In this document: positions 49,895 through 58,053 of the stretch, piece after piece
Position numbering within the stretch: position 1 is the first letter of the stretch
How the letters are laid out: each line of letters begins with the position of its first letter
Source: Actinomycetota bacterium
GTDB taxonomy: Bacteria; Actinomycetota; Actinomycetes; S36-B12; GCA-2699445
NCBI GenBank assembly: GCA_029978705.1
Contig: JAPOIY010000009.1
Coordinates: 1 to 64,000, forward strand
DNA: 64,000 bases
Reading direction: 5' to 3'
Notes under the pieces: model-generated
The model's input: only the letters and a program-made list of their open reading frames with translations
Databases searched by the model: none
Told to the model about the DNA's origin: nothing
Translations under genes and position numbers: made by a program

Positions 49895-51931
49895 TCACTG
49901 GATGGGGACAGCCGGCGATGGCTGAGGCGCCGCGGGGGCGACGGTCCCACCGTCGGTCGTACCGGCGTCCGGCTGCTGGGGAACGGCCTGCTGGGGAACG
50001 GTTCCTCTGACACCGGGGGGGACATTCGGGGGCAGCCCCTGCGTGGCGAGGACCTCGTTCAGCGCCCCGGTGATGACCTCTCCGTAGGCTGCGATCCCCG
50101 CCTCGGTCAGGTGGATGCCGTCCTTCACGTGCACGTCCCCTTCGAGCTGCGCCCGGGCGTGCCAGTCGGCCAGCACCGCGTTGGGAGTCTGGGCGACCAT
50201 CTCGGCGATGAGTTCGTTGTTGGGGTCCTGCCACTCGCGGGGCACGTCGACGTTGACGACGACGATGCGCTTGGCGGGGGAGAGCGTCTGGAGGATCTGC
50301 TTCAGTTGGCCGCGCTCGACGTACCCGTTGGTCCCGGTGTGCAGTATCACCGTCTCCCGCAGCGCCCCGCCGGCCACCAACTGCTGGGCGCGGGTCACGA
50401 TGTCGGCGGCCTGACGGCCGACCGCCGCGTCCACCGACACCTTCTTGAAGGTGTCCCGCAGGCCACCCTCGGCGCCGAGCATGACGGACTCGCCGATCGC
50501 CAGAACGCCAGGTTTCACGACGACGCCTCCGGGGGTGGGCGCAGTGCTGGGAGCCGGCGGCGCGGCCGCGAGGGCCGAGACCTCGGTGAGGCCGTTGAGG
50601 TAGTCGGGCTGCTCGGCCGGCACCGTGAGCATGCGGTAGGTCACGAAACCGCACAGCAGGGCGAGAGCGGCGCCGATGACAGCGGCCTTCTTGAGCAGAG
50701 GCTGGCGCTGCTGCTTCGTCATGGCTTTGAACCGTTCCCGGGCGACCTTCAGATCACCCCGGCGGATCGGCATCTCGATGTACCGGTAGGACAGTTCGGC
50801 CAGCCCGAATGTCACGGCCAAGCGCAGGATCAGGTCCGCCACCCCGTCCAACGGAACGTCGATGCCCGGGCGCAGCACGACATACACGGGCCAGTGCCAC
50901 AGGTAGAGCCCGTAGGACCGCTGCCCGATGTAGCGCAGCGGTTGCACCGCCAACGCCCGGCCCAGCAGCGACGCCGGATGCGAGGTGGCCGCGATCACCA
51001 CGGCCACCAGCAGCGAGAAGATCGTGAAACCGCCCCAGTACAGCCACGAGGCGTTGGAGTGGCTGGTCATCATGATGACGATGACCAGGCCGAGAGCACC
51101 GAACCCGGCCAGGTCGATCAGGGCGCGGGCGCCGACGGTGAGCCGGGTGGACAGCTTGGCCGGGATCCACACCGACGCCAGCGCGGCCCCGATGAGCAGC
51201 CCCATCGCGTGGCCGTCGGTGCCGAAGTACACCCGGCTGCCGTCGTTGGGATCCGGGTAGCCGCCCAGCAGCGACAGAACGATCATGATGACGGTGGAGG
51301 CGACGGCGCCGATGACGGCCCACTCGCCCACCCGGCTGCGGCCGCCCCGGCGGAACGCCAGCACCGCGACGAGCGGCCAGATCAGGTAGAACTGCTCCTC
51401 CACCGCCAGCGACCACAGGTGCTGCAGCATGGGGGGCCGGCCGGTGATGTCGAAGTACGACTGGTCGACGAGGACGTAGACCCAGTTCGTGCAGTAGAAC
51501 AGCGCGGCCGGAATGTCGCGGCGCAGCGCCGCGATGGCGTCGGGAGCGAAGATGGCGGCCAGGACCGCCGAGAACAGCAGGACCGCGATGAGGGCGGGCA
51601 GCAGTCGGCGGGCGCGGCGGAGGTAGAACTGCTTGAAGTTGAGACTGCCGGTGAGTTGCAGCGAGCTCAGGACGATCGAGGTGATCAGGAACCCGCTGAG
51701 CACGAAGAACACGTCGACGCCCAGGAAGCCTCCGGGCATGCCGGGCACATCGGCGTGGTACAGCAGGACCCCGATGACGGCGATCGCCCGGATCCCGTCC
51801 AATCCCGGGATGTAGGGGAAGCCGCGGCTCCCGTGGCCGGGGTGCGGGTTGTCGGGCTGGAACCGGCTGTCGGAGGCGCTGTCAGGGGCGGCGTGGGCCG
51901 ACGGAGGGGACGTCACGTCGATGGTGGCCAC
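49895..51931 (-). CDS. OafA/YrhL-type acyltransferase with C-terminal SGNH domain
   Basis: 678-residue membrane protein that probably O-acylates a surface glycan or lipid. About ten membrane helices form the acyltransferase-3 domain (GLDGIRAIAVIGVLLYHAD, PGGFLGVDVFFVLSGFLI). After a linker of about 40 Pro/Ala-rich residues comes an extracytoplasmic SGNH domain with AIGESVMLGAEG, HTGTNG and DGIHLTEAG. A Pro/Gln-rich tail ends the protein. GTG start. Similar to OatA/OafA two-domain enzymes. Confidence 0.9.
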   Translation of the reverse strand: MATIDVTSPPSAHAAPDSASDSRFQPDNPHPGHGSRGFPYIPGLDGIRAIAVIGVLLYHADVPGMPGGFLGVDVFFVLSGFLITSIVLSSLQLTGSLNFKQFYLRRARRLLPALIAVLLFSAVLAAIFAPDAIAALRRDIPAALFYCTNWVYVLVDQSYFDITGRPPMLQHLWSLAVEEQFYLIWPLVAVLAFRRGGRSRVGEWAVIGAVASTVIMIVLSLLGGYPDPNDGSRVYFGTDGHAMGLLIGAALASVWIPAKLSTRLTVGARALIDLAGFGALGLVIVIMMTSHSNASWLYWGGFTIFSLLVAVVIAATSHPASLLGRALAVQPLRYIGQRSYGLYLWHWPVYVVLRPGIDVPLDGVADLILRLAVTFGLAELSYRYIEMPIRRGDLKVARERFKAMTKQQRQPLLKKAAVIGAALALLCGFVTYRMLTVPAEQPDYLNGLTEVSALAAAPPAPSTAPTPGGVVVKPGVLAIGESVMLGAEGGLRDTFKKVSVDAAVGRQAADIVTRAQQLVAGGALRETVILHTGTNGYVERGQLKQILQTLSPAKRIVVVNVDVPREWQDPNNELIAEMVAQTPNAVLADWHARAQLEGDVHVKDGIHLTEAGIAAYGEVITGALNEVLATQGLPPNVPPGVRGTVPQQAVPQQPDAGTTDGGTVAPAAPQPSPAVPIQ

Positions 51932-51990
51932 GGCCGCTCCCGGTCCTCGCTGCGGATCCCGGGCTACCCGGCACCCGGTCCTCGCGAGTG

Positions 51991-52059
51991 TATGTGGGGG
52001 GACCGACAGGGCCCGGGCGACACGCCCTTGTGGTGGCCACCGGATGGAACCCCCACATA
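51991..52059. repeat. Inverted repeat between ccr and the acyltransferase gene
   Basis: Perfect 10-bp arms TATGTGGGGG (51991-52000) and CCCCCACATA (52050-52059), 49 bp apart, in the 148-bp gap. The pattern is extended by G/C matches on the inner side. It could be an operator for the downstream acyltransferase or part of the ccr terminator. Confidence 0.55.
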
Positions 52060-52079
52060 TGTCCGGTTCCGGACCCGGA

Positions 52080-53417
52080 TCACTGCCCCCGGAAGCGGTT
52101 GATCTGGTCGAGGTACTTGTCGCGCTTGTCGTGGTCGGTGATGCCCAGCCCCTCGGCCTCCGCGAGCACCAACACCCCGACCTTTCCCTGGTGCAGGTTG
52201 CGGTGCACCTGGTACGCCGCCTCGCCGGCCTGGTCGAGCGGGAAGACCTGCGACACGGTGGGGTGGATCATGCCCAGGTTGATGAGGCGGTTGGCCTCGA
52301 ACGCCTCGCGGTAGTTCGCGAAGTGGGACCCGATGATGCTCTTGAGGTTCATCCACAGGTAGCGGTTGTCGTACTCGTGCATGTACCCCGAGGTGGACGC
52401 GCACGTGACGATCTTGCCGCCCTTGCGGGCGACGTAGACGGAGGCGCCGAACGTCTCGCGGCCGGGATGCTCGAAGACGATGTCGGGATCGTCGCCGCCG
52501 GTGAGTTCGCGGATCCGCTTGCCGAGGCGCTGCCACTCCTTGGGGTCCTGGGTCGTCTCGTCCTTCCAGAAGCGGTAGCCCTCCGCCTTCCGGTCGATGA
52601 TGAGCTCGGCGCCCATGGCGCGGCACAGGTCCGCCTTCTCAGGACTGGACACGACACACACCGGGATGGCGCCGCCGTTGAGGGCGAACTGCGTGGCGTA
52701 GGAGCCCAGACCGCCGGACGCCCCCCAGATGAGCACGACGTCGCCCTGCTTCATGTCGGCGCCGTTCCGGGACACGAGCTGCCGGTACGCCGTCGAGTTC
52801 ACCAGACCGGGGGAGGCGGCCTCCTCCCAGGTCAGATGCTTCGCCTTGGGCATGAGCTGGTTGGTCTTGACGAGGGCGATCTCCGCCAGGCCGCCGAAGT
52901 TGGTCTCGAACCCCCAGATGCGCTGCTGCGGGTCCAGCATGGTGTCGTTGTGCCCCGCCGCGTCCTCCAGTTCCACGGACAGGCAGTGGGCGACGACCTC
53001 GTCGCCCGGATGCCAGGCGCTGACGCCGGGCCCGGTGCGCAGGACGACGCCGGACAGGTCCGACCCGATGATGTGATAGGGCAGGTCGTGCCGTTTCGCA
53101 AGGTCGCTGACCCGGCCGTAGCGGTTGAGGAAACCGAAGGTCGAGACCGGCTCGAAGATCGAGGACCACACCGTGTTGTAGTTGATGGCGCTGGCCATGA
53201 CGGCCACGTACGCCTCGCCGGGACCCAGTTCCGGCAGCGGAACCTCGTCCAGGTGCAGGGACCGGCGCGGGTCCTTCTCGTTCGAGGGCATGCCCTCGAA
53301 CATCTTCTCGTCCTCCTTGTGCAGGGTGACGGCGCGCATGCTGTCGGGGATCGGGATGTTCGCAAAGTCCTCGGCGCTGGTGTCGCCGGCTTGGATGGCG
53401 TCGCGGATCTCCTGCAC
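52080..53417 (-). CDS. ccr: Crotonyl-CoA carboxylase/reductase
   Basis: NADPH-dependent reductive carboxylation of crotonyl-CoA to (2S)-ethylmalonyl-CoA, the key step of the ethylmalonyl-CoA pathway. The 445-residue zinc-free MDR enzyme has IWGASGGLGSYATQ for NADPH. Residues expected for the CO2 pocket are also there: Asn in ASAINYNTVW, Phe-Glu in WGFETNFGG and His in GSHFANYREA. The GTG at 53417 follows AGGAGGAACC; a much longer open frame upstream is rejected. Confidence 0.95.
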   Translation of the reverse strand: MQEIRDAIQAGDTSAEDFANIPIPDSMRAVTLHKEDEKMFEGMPSNEKDPRRSLHLDEVPLPELGPGEAYVAVMASAINYNTVWSSIFEPVSTFGFLNRYGRVSDLAKRHDLPYHIIGSDLSGVVLRTGPGVSAWHPGDEVVAHCLSVELEDAAGHNDTMLDPQQRIWGFETNFGGLAEIALVKTNQLMPKAKHLTWEEAASPGLVNSTAYRQLVSRNGADMKQGDVVLIWGASGGLGSYATQFALNGGAIPVCVVSSPEKADLCRAMGAELIIDRKAEGYRFWKDETTQDPKEWQRLGKRIRELTGGDDPDIVFEHPGRETFGASVYVARKGGKIVTCASTSGYMHEYDNRYLWMNLKSIIGSHFANYREAFEANRLINLGMIHPTVSQVFPLDQAGEAAYQVHRNLHQGKVGVLVLAEAEGLGITDHDKRDKYLDQINRFRGQ

Positions 53418-53497
53418 GGTTCCTCCTGGTTTCCGCAGGCTGGGCGCGGAGTTTCTACCGTAGCCCGCGGCAGCCGGGGCGCTCCGGGCGGGTGCCG

Positions 53498-54406
53498 TCA
53501 GCGGAGCAGGTCGACCAGCCGGGGGTCCTCGGCCAGGTCGACCGGGACGCCGTGCAGTCCGGGTGCGGCAGCGCCCCTCCCGACCCCGTCCGCCAGGGCC
53601 GCCGAGGCGGCCGACCGGCCGGCCGCGAAGTGGCTGTCGGGGTCGGTGTAGTCCAGGTAGCCACCGGCGGCGGTGGACACGGTGACCACGGGGAGCAAGG
53701 GGGCGGTGCGCATCAAGGCGTGCGCCAACTGGGAACGGATCTGGTGGCCGTAGGCCAGGGCCGCGACCTGCCACCATCGCAGGTCCGGCACGCTGTCCTC
53801 CGGCACCGACGCCGCCCCCGTGTCCAGCAGCACCACCGACGCGGCACCGGCGGCGCGGGCCTGGTCCAGCGGAGCCGCTGCCGTCAGGCTGCCGTCGACG
53901 AGGAGGTGGTCGCCCACCGCGACGGGCTGGAACACCAGCGGCAGGCAGGCGGAAGTGGCGATGGCGTCGCCGATCGGTCCGTCGGTCAGCACGATGGGAC
54001 GTCCCGACACCAGGTCGCTGGCCACGAGCGACAGGCCGGCGGGGATGGGCGGGTCTCCCGGCACGACGCCGGACACCATGTCGCGGAACTCCCGCCACGA
54101 CCGGCCCGTGCGGCGGGTGCTGAAGGCGCGGACCGCCGCGGTGCCCAACGACGACAGGACCGACTCTGAGCTGAGGCGGCGCCAGGTCTCGCGCACCCGC
54201 CGCAGATCCGGATCCGGGCCGGCCAGCCCGGCGGCGGTGAGGGCGCCGCCCCCCGCCCCCACCAGCAGGTCCGCCCGCAGGCCCTGCTCCCCGAGGACCT
54301 CCGCCATCCCGGTCTGGGCCGCGCAGCGCGCGCCGCCGCCGGTGAAGACCCACGCGACGGGACGCGGCAGCCGGCGCAGCCCCGCGACGCTCGGGTGGGT
54401 GGTCAC
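53498..54406 (-). CDS. Patatin-like protein lacking the catalytic serine
   Basis: 302-residue patatin-fold protein. It keeps the oxyanion loop TGGGARCAAQ and the Asp-Gly of the dyad (LLVDGSL). The nucleophile elbow, normally GxSxG, reads GAGGG: residue 52 is Gly, codon GGG at 54251-54253 on the minus strand. It should therefore lack phospholipase activity of the usual kind. Its GTG start overlaps the stop of the upstream patatin gene (GTGA), so the pair is co-translated. It may be a partner or regulator of its active neighbour. Confidence 0.85.
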   Translation of the reverse strand: MTTHPSVAGLRRLPRPVAWVFTGGGARCAAQTGMAEVLGEQGLRADLLVGAGGGALTAAGLAGPDPDLRRVRETWRRLSSESVLSSLGTAAVRAFSTRRTGRSWREFRDMVSGVVPGDPPIPAGLSLVASDLVSGRPIVLTDGPIGDAIATSACLPLVFQPVAVGDHLLVDGSLTAAAPLDQARAAGAASVVLLDTGAASVPEDSVPDLRWWQVAALAYGHQIRSQLAHALMRTAPLLPVVTVSTAAGGYLDYTDPDSHFAAGRSAASAALADGVGRGAAAPGLHGVPVDLAEDPRLVDLLR

Positions 54407-55380
54407 GGTGTCACCGGCCGCAGCAGGCGAGTGAGTTCGTCGGTGAGGCCCCGCTGCCCCGGGAGGGCGTACAGGCCGGGACCGAGGGGTTGGCGATAGT
54501 CGGCGACGAGGGCGCTGAGGAAGAGCCGGGCGTCGCTGTAGGCGGTGGCCGCGGACTGCATGGTGTGCCGGAAGTCGAGGGTCCCCGCGAGGCCGCCCGG
54601 GGTGGGCAGCAGGACGACGGGCACCTGGTCGGCGGCGTCGCGCAGTTGGTCGGCGCGCTGCGCGCTGGTCAGGATCGCACTGAGGCGGGTGATCACCCGG
54701 CGGGCCGCCGGGCTCACCGGGCCCGGGTCGCGTCCCCCCGTGTCCAGGACCACGACGCTGCCCGCGCCGCGCCGTACCGCGGGGACCGCCGGCAGGTTGG
54801 CGCTCGCCAGACCGTCGAACAGCCACCGGTCGTCGATCCGCACCGGCGGCAGGGCCCCCGGGATCGCGGACGACGCCAACAGCGCCGGGACCAGCCAGCC
54901 GGAGTCGATCACGACCGGGCTGCCGGTGGCCACGTCGGTGGCGACGGCGCTGAACGGCAGCGCCAGGTCGGCGAAGGTCCGGGCGGTCAGCAGGGACTCC
55001 AGCGTGGCCGCCTCCGTCCGATTGTCCGCCAAGGCGATGGTGCGGGCGTTGCCCAGCCGTCCCAGCCAGTTCTCGCCCAGGACGTGTCCCGCGTCGAGCT
55101 GCCCCCAGATGTAGGCCAGCCGGTTCAGGCCGGACAGCGGGTCCTCGGCGTAGACGACTCCGGACAGGGCTCCCGCCGACGTGCCGACGATGGCGTCGGG
55201 GGTGAGGTCCGTCTCCGACAGTGCCTGGAGCAGGCCCCACTGCACAGCGCCGTGGGACCCACCTCCGGACATGACGTAGAAGACGGGATCCGGAAGCAGG
55301 GAGGAGAGGGGCAGGACCATTCCCTGGTCCCGCACCTGCTGGGGCCGCGATGGCGGCGCGTAGAGCTCCGGGACCGCCAT
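54403..55380 (-). CDS. Patatin-like phospholipase
   Basis: 325-residue patatin-fold lipid hydrolase with an intact Ser-Asp dyad: oxyanion loop MSGGGSHGAVQ, nucleophile S68 in GTSAGALSG, and Asp in WLFDGLA. It has no signal peptide or membrane anchor. A TACCGT box lies six bases before the ATG (minus strand). Upstream of, and overlapping, a serine-less paralogue. Confidence 0.9.
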   Translation of the reverse strand: MAVPELYAPPSRPQQVRDQGMVLPLSSLLPDPVFYVMSGGGSHGAVQWGLLQALSETDLTPDAIVGTSAGALSGVVYAEDPLSGLNRLAYIWGQLDAGHVLGENWLGRLGNARTIALADNRTEAATLESLLTARTFADLALPFSAVATDVATGSPVVIDSGWLVPALLASSAIPGALPPVRIDDRWLFDGLASANLPAVPAVRRGAGSVVVLDTGGRDPGPVSPAARRVITRLSAILTSAQRADQLRDAADQVPVVLLPTPGGLAGTLDFRHTMQSAATAYSDARLFLSALVADYRQPLGPGLYALPGQRGLTDELTRLLRPVTP

Positions 55381-55386
55381 CCGGCC

Positions 55387-55392
55387 ACGGTA
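55387..55392 (-). promoter_or_regulatory. Candidate -10 box of the patatin pair (leaderless layout)
   Basis: TACCGT on the minus strand, six bases before the ATG of the active patatin gene, with no ribosome-binding site. Confidence 0.4.
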
Positions 55393-55404
55393 GCCGACCC
55401 GGGG

Positions 55405-56730
55405 TCAGTTGCCGTGGCTCATGGTGTGGCCGCCGGACTGGAAGAGTCGGGGGTCGGACGGTTCCGCCGCGTCGGCCAGGGCGGCCAGGTTGAGGCGGCA
55501 GTCGGCGACCTCATCGGGCCACTGGCCGGTGTCCCGCATCTCCTCCGGAAGCGCGAGGTACCCGGTGAGGGCCTGCTGGTAGCGGGCCGCCGCCGCGTCG
55601 CGGGAGCCGAGCCGGCCGAGCAGTGCCGCGGCCTCGTGGTCACACCCGCTCACCCGGTCCGGGTAGCCGGCGCGGCCGTAGGTGCGCCGGCACTCCTCGA
55701 GCAGGGACAGCGCCTCCACGCTGTCCTCGGGTCCGTCGGGGTGGTTGGCCAGGACGACGGCGAGACCGTGGCGGGCGTCGGCGGCCGCGAGTTCGTCGCC
55801 GGTGGTCTCGGCGGTGGCCAGGGCGCCGGACAAGGTCGTGCGCGCCGCCTCGGGCTGGCCGTCCTGGTCCTGCAGGGAGCCCAGGTCGGTCAGCAGGCGG
55901 ACCCGCTGGGGGCTCGTCGCCGGGATCTCGGCCAGCGTGAGGCTCAGCAGCCCCATCGCGTCGTCCCGCGCGTCGGCGGCGGCCAGCCGCCAGGCCAGGG
56001 CGACGGCGATGTCGGCGGCCGCGTCGTACTCGTCGGCGGCCAGGTAGTCGGCGTGGCTGTCGCGCAGCACCACTCGGGAGTCCTCGGCCTGTCCCAGTGT
56101 GTCGAGGGCCATCCCGAGGACGTGACGCGCCTGCCCACGCAGCAGGGGGTCGGCCGGATCGCAAGCCGAGATCGCGGCCAGGGCCGCGCGGGCCGCATCC
56201 GCGGGCCGGTCCTGGGCGAGCAACTCGTCGGCGGCGGCGACCTGCTCCGCCGCCGACCACTCCCGGCCGGGCCGGTCGTCGGAGGGCGCGGTCCCGGGCT
56301 GCTCCATCCGCCGTGCGACCGCCGCGCGACGTTTGCGCAGCCAGCCCCGACCGAATCCCCGGGTCCCGATGGCGGCCCGGTCGAGTTGGGTGCGAGCCTC
56401 GTCGCGGCGCCCCAGGATGAGCAGGGACTCCGCCAGCGCGATGCGCGCGGCCGTCGCCAAGGTGCCCGGGTCCACGTCATCCGGGCCGGGCGGGGGAGCG
56501 GCCGAACTCAGGATCCGCAACTTGCGCTGGGTCGCGCTGGTGTCGTCCCCGTGGGCCATCGCCAGGTAGGACAGCAGGTGCTGGAACGCGGCGACCGCCT
56601 GCTCGTGCTCGCCGGCCTCCGCGAGGGCATTGGCCACCTGCCACTCCGCCAGGGCGATGGCGCTCGGATCACCCGCGTCCAGGGCGGCCGCCAGAGCCTG
56701 GCGCGCCTGGTCGATCCCGTCGTCAGCCAC
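55405..56730 (-). CDS. TPR-like repeat protein
   Basis: 441-residue, Ala- and Asp-rich, wholly helical protein. Pairs of helices with small residues at TPR positions repeat along the chain (for example ALAEWQVANALAEAGEHEQAVAAF, LRGQARHVLGMALDTLGQAEDS, AADARHGLAVVLANH). No enzyme domain, signal peptide or membrane helix. Probably a cytoplasmic scaffold; partner unknown. GTG start. Same strand as, and 24 bp upstream of, the patatin pair. Confidence 0.75.
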   Translation of the reverse strand: MADDGIDQARQALAAALDAGDPSAIALAEWQVANALAEAGEHEQAVAAFQHLLSYLAMAHGDDTSATQRKLRILSSAAPPPGPDDVDPGTLATAARIALAESLLILGRRDEARTQLDRAAIGTRGFGRGWLRKRRAAVARRMEQPGTAPSDDRPGREWSAAEQVAAADELLAQDRPADAARAALAAISACDPADPLLRGQARHVLGMALDTLGQAEDSRVVLRDSHADYLAADEYDAAADIAVALAWRLAAADARDDAMGLLSLTLAEIPATSPQRVRLLTDLGSLQDQDGQPEAARTTLSGALATAETTGDELAAADARHGLAVVLANHPDGPEDSVEALSLLEECRRTYGRAGYPDRVSGCDHEAAALLGRLGSRDAAAARYQQALTGYLALPEEMRDTGQWPDEVADCRLNLAALADAAEPSDPRLFQSGGHTMSHGN

Positions 56731-56877
56731 ACCTTCACTATGCCCGCAAACGAGCTCCTGGCACAGCGTCCCGCAACCGTGGAGTCAGAACTGTGTCAGG
56801 AGCGCGTCAGGGGGATCCGGGCCGGGAACGAAACGTCGCATCGCGCTGTCTACTGGAGTGAGGCCAGGAGGGACCCC

Positions 56878-58053
56878 ATGACCGACAATCCGTCGCGCCA
56901 GCCGTCCGACACGGACACGATTGCCTTCACCGAGTGGTGGGCGCCGCCCACGGGCCACCCCATTCACGACGACACCATCGACTCACCGCCCACCCCCCCC
57001 GCCGCGCCGCGGGCCCGCCGGGTCTGGCCGCTGCTGCTGGGGGCCGGAGCGGTGGCACTCCTCGCCGGTGGTGCGGGTGGCGCGGTCGGCTTCACCCTGG
57101 CCGCGGACGGGACCACCCAGCCGGTCAGCGCGCCGGTGATCGCCGGCGGCCCGCAGAAGGACGGCGGCAGCATCGCGGCGGTCGCCGCCGAGGTCAGTCC
57201 GGCGGTGGTCAACATCGAGACGGGGACCGGTTCCGGCACGGGCTTCGTGCTCCGCTCCGACGGCTACATCCTGACCAACAACCACGTGGCCGGCGACGGC
57301 AGCAAACTGACCGTGACGTTCGCCGATGGCAGCACCGCCGACGCGACCCTGGTCGGCGCCAGCCCCGGATACGACCTGGCTGTCATCAAGGTCGATCGCA
57401 ACGGGCTGCCGGTCGCCACCCTGGGTACCAGCGCCGACCTCAAGGTCGGCGAGACCGTCATCGCGATCGGCTCCCCGCTGGGGCTGCAGGGCACCGTGAC
57501 GTCGGGCATCGTGAGCTCGCTGGACCGGCCGGTGACCGCCGGCGGGGGCGACACCGGTGAGACGTCGTTCATCAACGCCATCCAGACCGACGCCGCCATC
57601 AACCCCGGAAACTCCGGCGGCCCGCTCATGGACGCCAGCGGGCGCGTCATCGGCGTCAACTCCGCGATCGCGTCGTTGGGCAGCCAGACCGGGGGCCAAG
57701 CGGGCTCCATCGGTCTCGGCTTCGCCATCCCCATCGACACCGCGCAACGCATCGCCAACGAGATCATGGACACGGGGTCGTCCCAGACGCCGGTCGTCGG
57801 CGTGCAGATCGACTCGCAGTACTCCGGCCCGGGAGCCCGGATCGCCGAGGTGACGCCGGGCGGTGGCGCCGATGCCGCCGGCCTGCGGGTCGGGGACGTC
57901 GTGACCGCCATCGACGGCGACCCGGTGACGGACAGCACCGAACTGGTGGTGGCGATCCGCGATCACGCGGTCGGCGACCAGGTGACGCTCACCGTCGACC
58001 GCGGCGGCAGCACCGAGGACCTGACCGTCACCCTGCAGGCATCGGAGGGCTGA
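56878..58053 (+). CDS. Membrane-anchored HtrA/DegP-type serine protease
   Basis: 391-residue envelope protease. A cytoplasmic N-terminus (about 1-45) and one membrane helix (about 48-70, LLLGAGAVALLAGGAGGAVGF) precede a trypsin-like domain. Its triad is H in LTNNHVAGD, D in GYDLAVIKV and S in NPGNSGGPL. A C-terminal PDZ domain follows (GGGADAAGLRVGDVVTAIDG). The ATG at 56878 follows AGGAGGG. The last 26 bp overlap the convergent amidohydrolase gene. Confidence 0.93.
   Translation: MTDNPSRQPSDTDTIAFTEWWAPPTGHPIHDDTIDSPPTPPAAPRARRVWPLLLGAGAVALLAGGAGGAVGFTLAADGTTQPVSAPVIAGGPQKDGGSIAAVAAEVSPAVVNIETGTGSGTGFVLRSDGYILTNNHVAGDGSKLTVTFADGSTADATLVGASPGYDLAVIKVDRNGLPVATLGTSADLKVGETVIAIGSPLGLQGTVTSGIVSSLDRPVTAGGGDTGETSFINAIQTDAAINPGNSGGPLMDASGRVIGVNSAIASLGSQTGGQAGSIGLGFAIPIDTAQRIANEIMDTGSSQTPVVGVQIDSQYSGPGARIAEVTPGGGADAAGLRVGDVVTAIDGDPVTDSTELVVAIRDHAVGDQVTLTVDRGGSTEDLTVTLQASEG

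Noticed and set aside
53418-54353. Extension of ccr upstream to a 757-codon frame
   Set aside because: The region encodes the serine-less patatin in another frame, and a strong ribosome-binding site marks the GTG at 53417.
54490-56877. Possible long N-terminal extension of the HtrA protease
   Set aside because: The extension would run antisense through a patatin and the TPR-like gene; the ATG at 56878 has a good Shine-Dalgarno sequence and gives the normal membrane-anchored start.
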